Shown in pieces: positions 1 through 5,354 of a DNA stretch of 5,354 bases. How positions within the stretch are numbered: the stretch's first letter is position 1; each line of letters opens with the position of its first letter. The notes beneath the pieces are model-generated. The model was given only the letters and a program-made list of their open reading frames with translations. It made no database searches and was not told the origin of the DNA. The stretch lies in assembly GCA_031254735.1 (NCBI GenBank), contig JAIRTU010000157.1, forward strand, positions 1-5,354, given 5' to 3'. Source of the stretch: Bacteroidales bacterium (GTDB lineage Bacteria; Bacteroidota; Bacteroidia; Bacteroidales; WCHB1-69). The translations under genes and the position numbers were made by a program.

Positions 1-1953
1 TTTTCAGGCAACGTGTACGCCGTAAATCCCAAAGAGGCAGAAGTGCAGGGAATAAAATGTTTTTCAACGGTAGAAGAATTGCCGCAAGTAGATTGTGCTA
101 TTTTGGCGATTGCCGCCAAATATTGTCCTGCCGCTGTTGAAACACTCGCCAAAAAGAAAGCCACAGGCGGATACATCATTCTTTCTGCCGGATTTTCGGA
201 AGAGAACGAAGAGGGTGCTAAATTGGAAAAAGCCGTTGTGGAGACTATCAACAGTGTGGGCGGCAGTTTGATAGGACCTAATTGTACAGGATTTTTAAAT
301 GTAAACTATTGCGGTGCTTTCGACGCTCCGATTCCCGTTTTAGACCCGCAAGGTGCTGATTTCATCACAGGTTCGGGTGCAACAGCCGTATTTATCAAAG
401 AATATGGTGTTGTCAACGGCTTATCGTTCAACAGCGTTTGGGCGGTGGGAAATTCGGCTCAAATGGGAATAGAAGAAGTGTTGGAATATTTAGACGAAAC
501 GTTCGACCCCAAAACAAGTTCCAAAGTGAAGATGCTGTACATGGAAAATGTACGCAATCCGCAAAAATTGTTGAAACATGCCTCTTCGCTGATAAACAAA
601 GGCTGTAAGATTGCCGCTATCAAATCGGGTTCTTCGTCGGCGGGAAGTCGTGCGGCGTCTTCTCATACAGGTGCGTTGGCAACGTCGGACGTGGCGGTAG
701 ACGCTTTGTTTCGCAAGGCGGGAATTGTGCGTTGCTACAATCGCGAAGAATTGGTTACGGTGGCGAGCATTTTTATGTATCCCGAAGTGAAAGGGAAAAA
801 TATAGCTATCATCACGCATGCGGGCGGTCCTGCGGTGATGCTCACCGACATGCTGTCGAACAATGGCATGGACGTTCCTCATATCGACGGAAAAGCCGCC
901 GACGAGCTGTTGGCAAAACTGTTTCCGGGTTCGTCGGTTGCCAACCCCATAGATTTTTTGGCAACAGGAACGGCACAGCAATTGGGTGATATTATTGACG
1001 CATGCAATGATAAATTTGACCATATTGATGCAATGGCTGTCATCTTCGGAAGTCCCGGCTTGTTTGAAAATTGGGACGTGTATGCTCTCTTGGACGAAAA
1101 AATGAAAACCTCCAAAAAACCGATTTTCCCGATTCTTCCCTCCATTGTAAATGTAAAAGACGAAATTGCCGATTTTATCAATCAAAAACATCGTATCAAT
1201 TTCCCCGAAGAATGTGTTTTTGGAAATGCGCTGGCAAAGATTTACAACACGCCAAAACCTGTTCCTGCCAACCCGAAATTGCCAAACATCGACGTTGCCG
1301 CTATTCGCAAGGTGGTGGATAATTGCGAAAACGGTTATCTTTCGCTGGAAAATATTCGTATGCTGTTAGATGCCGCAGGCATTGCCCGCAAAGACGAAAC
1401 AGAGGTAGACAACGAAGCCGATGCGGTTGCTTTTGCCCGCAAAGTGGGTTATCCTTTGGTGATGAAAGTGGTGGGACCTGTGCATAAATCAGACGTTGGC
1501 GGAGTAGTTTTGAATGTAAAAGACGAAGAAACCGTTGTCAGAGAGTTTAACCGTTTGATCAAAATTCAAGATACGTATGCGGTGGAAATATATCCGATGT
1601 TGTTTGGAACAGAGATATTTATCGGTGCAAGCAAGGAAGAGAAATTCGGACATCAGGTATTGTGCGGCTTGGGCGGTATCTTTATCGAAGTGCTGAAAGA
1701 TGTAAAAGCCTCGTTAGCACCTATCGGCAAAGAGGAAGCTTTGGAGATGATCAAAAGTCTGAAAGGATATAAGATTATTCAAGGCGTTCGCGGGCAGGAA
1801 GCGGTAAACGAAGATTTGTTTGCCGAAGCTGTTTCTCGCGTGTCGGCATTGGTTCAGGCAGCGCCCGAAATTGCAGAGATGGATTTAAATCCGCTGTTGG
1901 GTTCTCCCAAAACGGTAGTCGCCGTTGACGCAAGAATCAGAATAGAGAAATAA
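1..1953 (+). CDS. Acyl-CoA synthetase (ADP-forming), fused alpha-beta subunits, 5'-truncated by the window edge
   Basis: Probable acetate--CoA ligase (ADP-forming): a cytoplasmic enzyme that converts an acyl-CoA plus ADP and phosphate into the free acid, CoA and ATP by way of a phosphohistidine. The frame is open from base 1 (FSGN before VYAVNPK), so the GTG at 13 is internal. About 40 N-terminal residues, the start of the CoA-binding Rossmann fold, are probably missing. Counting the codon at base 1 as residue 1 (650 in the window): CoA-binding domain to about 120, with GPNCTGFLN at 92-100; succinyl-CoA-ligase-like domain with SSHTGALA at 220-227, whose His (bases 664-666) is the expected phosphorylated residue; a following subdomain with HAGGPAVM at 273-280 and NPIDF at 315-319; a C-terminal ATP-grasp domain from about 430, with HKSDVGG at 495-501 (His at 1483-1485, the probable second histidine), GLGGIFIEV at 556-564 and EMDLNPLL at 626-633. 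All key motifs are intact. The true substrate (acetate, propionate, branched or aryl acids) cannot be read from the sequence. Ends TAA at 1951-1953, followed by a terminator hairpin. Confidence 0.9.
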   Translation, partial: FSGNVYAVNPKEAEVQGIKCFSTVEELPQVDCAILAIAAKYCPAAVETLAKKKATGGYIILSAGFSEENEEGAKLEKAVVETINSVGGSLIGPNCTGFLNVNYCGAFDAPIPVLDPQGADFITGSGATAVFIKEYGVVNGLSFNSVWAVGNSAQMGIEEVLEYLDETFDPKTSSKVKMLYMENVRNPQKLLKHASSLINKGCKIAAIKSGSSSAGSRAASSHTGALATSDVAVDALFRKAGIVRCYNREELVTVASIFMYPEVKGKNIAIITHAGGPAVMLTDMLSNNGMDVPHIDGKAADELLAKLFPGSSVANPIDFLATGTAQQLGDIIDACNDKFDHIDAMAVIFGSPGLFENWDVYALLDEKMKTSKKPIFPILPSIVNVKDEIADFINQKHRINFPEECVFGNALAKIYNTPKPVPANPKLPNIDVAAIRKVVDNCENGYLSLENIRMLLDAAGIARKDETEVDNEADAVAFARKVGYPLVMKVVGPVHKSDVGGVVLNVKDEETVVREFNRLIKIQDTYAVEIYPMLFGTEIFIGASKEEKFGHQVLCGLGGIFIEVLKDVKASLAPIGKEEALEMIKSLKGYKIIQGVRGQEAVNEDLFAEAVSRVSALVQAAPEIAEMDLNPLLGSPKTVVAVDARIRIEK

Positions 1954-1979
1954 AACGGACAAAACACGGTATCCTGCAT

Positions 1980-2025
1980 AATTGCACCTTTGGGATTTTT
2001 TCAAATTTCAAAGGTGTAATTTTTT
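1980..2025 (+). terminator. Intrinsic (Rho-independent) terminator of the acyl-CoA synthetase gene
   Basis: A 13-bp stem pairs 1980-1992 (AATTGCACCTTTG) with 2009-2021 (CAAAGGTGTAATT). There is one G-U wobble (1984 with 2017), a 16-nt loop, and a run of six T at 2020-2025 that overlaps the end of the stem. It lies 26 bases after the TAA of the + strand gene. Read on the minus strand there is no U-run after the hairpin, so it looks one-directional and is unlikely to be a strong terminator for uvrA. Confidence 0.85.
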
Positions 2026-2038
2026 AGGGGCGTTTGGC

Positions 2039-2062
2039 AGTGAATAACGAATAGTGAATAAT
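2039..2062. repeat. Heptamer tandem repeat (GAATA-NN, three units)
   Basis: Three adjacent 7-base units, GAATAAC (2042-2048), GAATAGT (2049-2055) and GAATAAT (2056-2062), lie in the convergent intergenic gap. Viewed another way, AGTGAATAA occurs exactly at 2039-2047 and 2053-2061, 14 bases apart. No reading frame or hairpin explains it. I recall similar GTGAATAA-rich stretches between genes in Bacteroidales genomes, but could not check this. Confidence 0.6.
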
Positions 2063-2087
2063 TACGCTACGAAGAAACGAAAGAACC

Positions 2088-2146
2088 TAATCCCATTAAT
2101 CACATAAATCTCATAAATCACAGTTCAGACAGAATCCCAGTTCAGA
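2088..2146. repeat. Degenerate 9-base tandem repeat followed by a 17-base-spaced direct repeat
   Basis: Four consecutive 9-base units, TAATCCCAT (2088-2096), TAATCACAT (2097-2105), AAATCTCAT (2106-2114) and AAATCACAG (2115-2123), share the pattern (T/A)AATC-N-CA-(T/G). The last unit runs into a second repeat: AATCaCAGTTCAGA at 2116-2129 recurs as AATCcCAGTTCAGA at 2133-2146, one mismatch in 14, spaced 17 bases. A short stop-free frame crosses it (stop to stop 2059-2199) but has no start before the ATG at 2149, so it is unlikely to be a gene. Probably a dispersed non-coding element or its remnant. Confidence 0.65.
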
Positions 2147-2150
2147 TAAT

Positions 2151-2158
2151 GGGGGGGG
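2151..2158. repeat. G8 homopolymer tract
   Basis: Eight G in a row, directly after the direct repeat and about 20 bases beyond the uvrA stop codon, so it reads as C8 in the uvrA 3' untranslated region. It lies outside all coding sequence, so length change would not shift any reading frame seen here. Confidence 0.9.
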
Positions 2159-2178
2159 AAAACAAAGATGTAACTAAA

Positions 2179-5019
2179 TTACTTCAAATATTCTTTTAAG
2201 AATTGACCGGTGTAACTCTCTTTTGTTTTCGCGATGTGGGCGGGTGTTCCCTGTGCGACAAGCATTCCGCCGTTTTGTCCGCCTTCGAGACCTAAGTCAA
2301 TCACCCAATCGGCGGTCTTTATCACTTCCATATTATGTTCTATCACCAAAACGGTATTTCCTTTGTCTACCAATTGATGAAGAATGGTCAACAACATACG
2401 AATGTCTTCAAAATGCAGCCCTGTGGTCGGCTCGTCTAAGATGTAAAACGTCTTTCCGGTGTCTCTTTTGCCTAATTCAGAGGCTAACTTCACACGTTGT
2501 GCTTCGCCGCCGGAGAGCGTGGTGGACTTTTGCCCCAGACGCAAATAACCCATTCCCACATTGCACACCGCCTGCAACTTCTGACGAAGAGTAGGCAATC
2601 CTTCAAAAAAGTGAATAGCCTCGTCAAACGTCAATTCCAACACGTCGTTGATAGATTTTCCTTTGTAACGAACTTCCAGCGTTTCGCGGTTGTAGCGTTT
2701 GCCGTTGCAGGTATCGCAATGAACATATACTTCGGGCAAAAACCCCATTTCGACCGTCTTAACGCCTGCACCTTTGCACGATTCGCACCTGCCGCCCGTT
2801 ACATTAAACGAAAACCGCCCCGGCAGATAGTGCCGTATCATCGATTCGGGCAGGGAAGCATACAGCTTGCGTATTTCGTCAAAAACACCAATATACGTTA
2901 CAGGATTAGAACGCGGTGTACGCCCAATGGGCTGCTGGTTGATTTCGATTACCTTATCTATATGTTTCAATCCTTTCACCTCCTTGTAGGGGAGAATGTC
3001 GTTGTCGGAACGATAAACATGCTTGTTCAAAATCGGATACAGCGTAGAGGTTATCAAAGACGACTTCCCGCTTCCCGACACGCCGGTAACACAGATAAAA
3101 GTCCCCAAAGGGAATTTCACGTGTATGTTCTTCAAATTATGCCCCGAAGCCCCGATAATCTCCAAACATTCGCCGTTTCCTTTCCGTAGCTGTTTGGGCA
3201 CGTCAATTTTACGTCTACCCGAAAGATAATCGCCGGTGAGGGTGTTGGCGTTGACAATATCGTCAAAGCTGCCTTCCGCCACCACAAAGCCGCCGTTTAT
3301 CCCCGCCGCAGGACCCATATCGATAATATGGTCTGCCGCTTTCATCGTGTCAAAGTCATGCTCAACCACAATGACAGAGTTTTCCGCGTCTCGCAGGTTT
3401 TGCAGAGATTGTATCAGTTTTTGATTGTCTCGTTGGTGTAACCCGATACTGGGTTCGTCCAGAATATACAACACATTCACCAGCTTCGAGCCTATTTGCG
3501 TAGCCAGACGTATCCGCTGTGCCTCGCCTCCCGAAAGCGTTTGAGAAGTGCGGTCTAAGGTAAGATAATCTATTCCCAAATCTAACAAAAAGCCCAAACG
3601 AACATTGGTCTCTCGAATAATCTCTCTCCCTATTTCCTGTTGTTGAGGTGTGAGATATTGTTCAATGCCTTTCATCCATTCTGCCAAAACATTAATATCC
3701 ATGTTTACCAAATCGACAATGTTTTTGTCTCCTATCCTAAAACAGGTAGATTCTTTCCGTAGACGTCCGCCCTTACATTCGTCGCAGGTGTGCGTGTGCA
3801 TAAACTGCGATGCCCATTTGCGAATATTTGCCGGTGCATCTTCCGCATTGTTGATAATGAAATTGACTATCCCCTCGAAATGAGAAGAATAATTGTTTAC
3901 CCCCGAAGACTCATTCCTGATAGCCAAAGGTTCGGTTGTGCCGTACAAAATATCGTGAACCACATCTTCGGGCATCAGCTCAACAGGAGTGTTCAAAGAG
4001 GTACGATGCTTTTTGCATATCGCCTCTATCTGCTTGAATATCCATGTGGGCTTGTATTTTCCAATGGGATCAATAGCGCCTTCGGCAATGGATTTTGTAG
4101 TGTCGGGAATCATCTTCTCGATATTGGCAGCCGAAATATAACCCAATCCCTTGCATTTGGGACAATAGCCATACGGCGAATTGAAAGAAAACGTATTGGG
4201 TTCGGGTTCGGGATACGATAAGCCTGTTTTGGAATCCATTAAAAGCTTGCTGTAACCAACAGGCGTATCCGATCCTTCTTCCAACAACATCAAACTACCC
4301 TTTCCGTACTTCAAAGCTGTTTTGACCGATCGTGCCAAACGCTGTTGCGATTGTTTATTTATAGGAACAACATCTATAAGAATTTCTATATCGTGCGTTT
4401 TGTACCGATCGGTCTGCATACGCTGCGTTATCTCTTTTATCTCGCCGTCTAAACGCACCGACAAGAATCCCCACTTGCCGATTTGTTCAAATACTTCTCT
4501 GTAATGCCCCTTTCTTGCTCGGACAATGGGAGAGAGCAATTGAACGGTTTGTCCCTGATATTTTTCTTCTATCAAGGCAACCAATTGCTGTTCGGTGTAT
4601 TTTACCATAGGCTCGTTGCTGAGGTAAGAATAGGCAGTAGACACACGTGCAAACAACAATCGAATGAAATCGTATATCTCTGTAATAGTCCCAACCGTAG
4701 AACGCGGGTTGCGGTGAATGGTTTTTTGTTCTATGGAAATAACAGGGCTCAAACCGGTGATCTTATCTACCGCCGGACGCTGCATATCGCCCATAAAACG
4801 ACGTGCATACGCCGAAAAGGTCTCCATGTAACGCCTTTGTCCTTCTGCGTGTATTGTATCAAATGCCAACGATGACTTGCCCGACCCCGATAAGCCTGTT
4901 ATCACCACCAGTTTATTACGCGGAATTACCAGACTTATATTTTTCAAATTGTTTTCTCTTGCACCAAAAACTTCTAAATTCTCTTCGTGTACGTTTTCGT
5001 TTCTGTTATCTGTTGTCAT
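2179..5019 (-). CDS. uvrA: UvrABC excinuclease subunit A (nucleotide excision repair ATPase)
   Basis: UvrA dimerises, scans DNA for bulky lesions and loads UvrB, which then recruits UvrC for dual incision. At 946 residues it matches the usual length (about 940). Half I: Walker A GLSGSGKSS at 42-50, the YARRFMG...SPVISIEQK region (71-99), UvrB-binding domain at about 130-240 (PIVRARKGHY at 164-173), CPKC at 286-289, insertion domain about 295-400, CDECKGGRL at 412-420, signature LSGGEAQR at 495-502, Walker B LYILDEP at 517-523, H-loop His554. Half II: Walker A GVSGSGKSS at 646-654, zinc module CESC (745-748) with CDTC (768-771), signature LSGGEAQR at 835-842, Walker B FYILDEP at 858-864, His895. 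The UvrB-binding domain marks it as a repair UvrA rather than a class II homologue. The start is firm: an in-frame TAG (5020-5022) directly precedes the ATG and conserved sequence begins by residue 15. Odd point: the CxxC normally upstream of CPKC is absent (MDSKTG at 261-266). It converges on the acyl-CoA synthetase and diverges from the glycosyltransferase. No clear terminator, SOS box or strong promoter was seen. Confidence 0.97.
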   Translation of the reverse strand: MTTDNRNENVHEENLEVFGARENNLKNISLVIPRNKLVVITGLSGSGKSSLAFDTIHAEGQRRYMETFSAYARRFMGDMQRPAVDKITGLSPVISIEQKTIHRNPRSTVGTITEIYDFIRLLFARVSTAYSYLSNEPMVKYTEQQLVALIEEKYQGQTVQLLSPIVRARKGHYREVFEQIGKWGFLSVRLDGEIKEITQRMQTDRYKTHDIEILIDVVPINKQSQQRLARSVKTALKYGKGSLMLLEEGSDTPVGYSKLLMDSKTGLSYPEPEPNTFSFNSPYGYCPKCKGLGYISAANIEKMIPDTTKSIAEGAIDPIGKYKPTWIFKQIEAICKKHRTSLNTPVELMPEDVVHDILYGTTEPLAIRNESSGVNNYSSHFEGIVNFIINNAEDAPANIRKWASQFMHTHTCDECKGGRLRKESTCFRIGDKNIVDLVNMDINVLAEWMKGIEQYLTPQQQEIGREIIRETNVRLGFLLDLGIDYLTLDRTSQTLSGGEAQRIRLATQIGSKLVNVLYILDEPSIGLHQRDNQKLIQSLQNLRDAENSVIVVEHDFDTMKAADHIIDMGPAAGINGGFVVAEGSFDDIVNANTLTGDYLSGRRKIDVPKQLRKGNGECLEIIGASGHNLKNIHVKFPLGTFICVTGVSGSGKSSLITSTLYPILNKHVYRSDNDILPYKEVKGLKHIDKVIEINQQPIGRTPRSNPVTYIGVFDEIRKLYASLPESMIRHYLPGRFSFNVTGGRCESCKGAGVKTVEMGFLPEVYVHCDTCNGKRYNRETLEVRYKGKSINDVLELTFDEAIHFFEGLPTLRQKLQAVCNVGMGYLRLGQKSTTLSGGEAQRVKLASELGKRDTGKTFYILDEPTTGLHFEDIRMLLTILHQLVDKGNTVLVIEHNMEVIKTADWVIDLGLEGGQNGGMLVAQGTPAHIAKTKESYTGQFLKEYLK

Positions 5020-5160
5020 CTACTTTGGAATAAGCATACTCTTAACGCAGGATTTTTTCGCTTAGTATCCAATAAAAGAGAAGATGTCGCAACTCATAAT
5101 TGATTTATACTTGTTGGTAAGAAGAAAAAGTATATTTTTGCAACTTTATCAAAAGAGAAT
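5020..5160. other. Divergent intergenic region between uvrA and the glycosyltransferase gene
   Basis: This 141-base AT-rich gap carries the 5' ends of two divergent genes. The + side holds a convincing promoter (5110-5140). On the minus side I find no good TAnnTTTG match upstream of the uvrA ATG; only weak candidates exist, such as a TTG followed 22 bases later by TACTAAGC. No convincing palindrome, riboswitch or small ORF is visible. Confidence 0.6.
5110..5140 (+). promoter_or_regulatory. Bacteroidetes-type sigma-ABfr promoter for the glycosyltransferase gene
   Basis: A perfect match to the -7 consensus TAnnTTTG lies at 5133-5140 (TATTTTTG), with a -33-like CTTG at 5110-5113 and 19 bases between the TTG and the TA, inside the usual spacing. 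Transcription would begin near 5146-5148, giving a leader of only about 14 bases. The leader holds a weak purine-rich AAAAGAGAAT just before the ATG and no real Shine-Dalgarno sequence, normal for this phylum. Confidence 0.65.
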
Positions 5161-5354
5161 ATGAAGTTAAGTATTGTTATTGTCAATTATAATGTGTCGT
5201 ACTTTCTGGAACAATGTTTACAGTCGGTGGGAGATGCCATAAAGCATATAGAAGCAGAGGTCTTTGTGGTGGACAATAACTCTGTGGACAATTCGGTAGA
5301 GATGGTGCGGCGGAAGTTTCCTTGGGTTTTGCTGCTCTGCAATGATGAAAATGC
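5161..5354 (+). CDS. Family 2 glycosyltransferase (GT-A fold), N-terminal part, 3'-truncated by the window edge
   Basis: The ATG at 5161 opens a frame that stays open to the window end (64 complete codons). It begins MKLSIVIVNYN, the classic first beta strand of the GT2 nucleotide-sugar binding fold. It continues with a helix FLEQCLQSV (residues 15-23), then EVFVVDNNSVDNS at 33-45, where the VDNNS-D pattern is the usual second strand and nucleotide-binding Asp, and then a third strand around VLLLCN (56-61). The DxD metal site and catalytic base lie beyond the window, so activity and donor or acceptor sugar cannot be judged. Members of this type usually act at the inner membrane on surface polysaccharide, O-antigen or glycolipid assembly, but that role is inferred from the family. 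Transcribed divergently from uvrA under its own apparent promoter. No signal peptide or membrane segment is seen in this part. Confidence 0.88.
   Translation, partial: MKLSIVIVNYNVSYFLEQCLQSVGDAIKHIEAEVFVVDNNSVDNSVEMVRRKFPWVLLLCNDEN

Noticed and set aside
490..1191. 233-codon open frame on the minus strand inside the acyl-CoA synthetase gene
   Set aside because: It lies fully antisense to a gene with intact family motifs, has an unnatural composition (Arg, His and Cys rich) and resembles no family I know. It is a shadow frame.
2088..2146. Possible CRISPR array or attachment site
   Set aside because: The units are 9 and 14 bases with no regular spacers, no cas genes are present, and no tRNA or integrase is nearby.
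2062..2199. Stop-free frame through the 9-base repeat, reading an Ile-Asn-x pattern
   Set aside because: No start codon occurs before the ATG at 2149, it runs into the 3' end of uvrA, and it would encode only a repeat-derived peptide.
2497..3189. 230-codon open frame on the + strand, antisense to uvrA
   Set aside because: It overlaps the conserved C-terminal half of UvrA, has no recognisable domain and has no promoter or start context. The other + strand frames across 2223-4875 fail for the same reasons.
5020..5110. SOS/LexA box or strong promoter for uvrA
   Set aside because: No palindromic operator of a LexA type and no good TAnnTTTG match on the minus strand could be found; only weak partial matches exist.
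1..5354. The three genes as one functional cluster or new system
   Set aside because: They lie in alternating orientations, the first gene has its own terminator and the third its own promoter, and the products are a metabolic enzyme, a repair ATPase and a glycosyltransferase with no known link.

Overview
This 5.35 kb window looks like ordinary chromosomal DNA from a member of the Bacteroidota, probably order Bacteroidales. The evidence is: a Bacteroidetes-type promoter motif (TAnnTTTG with an upstream TTG) in front of the last gene; the absence of strong Shine-Dalgarno sequences; moderate-to-low GC by eye; protein sequences that read like Bacteroidales versions of their families; and intergenic filler made of short degenerate repeats of a kind I associate with Bacteroidales genomes. 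The assignment comes from pattern memory, not from a database search.

Layout: bases 1-1953 (+) hold most of a fused alpha-beta acyl-CoA synthetase (ADP-forming), with its N-terminus cut off by the window edge. Bases 1954-2178 are a convergent intergenic gap. It contains a good intrinsic terminator for the upstream gene, then a patch of short tandem and direct repeats ending in a G8 tract. Bases 2179-5019 (-) hold a complete uvrA, the damage-sensing ATPase of nucleotide excision repair. Bases 5020-5160 are a divergent promoter region. Bases 5161-5354 (+) are the first 64 codons of a family 2 glycosyltransferase that continues beyond the window.

The three genes do not form a pathway. The first is energy metabolism (acyl-CoA to acid with ATP formation), the second DNA repair, the third probably cell-surface polysaccharide synthesis. 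They are transcribed separately: convergent between genes 1 and 2, divergent between genes 2 and 3.

I looked for an undescribed system on both strands and did not find one. The points most worth a second look are the repeat patch between the convergent genes and the loss of one half of the canonical first CxxC pair in UvrA. Neither amounts to a new system on this evidence.
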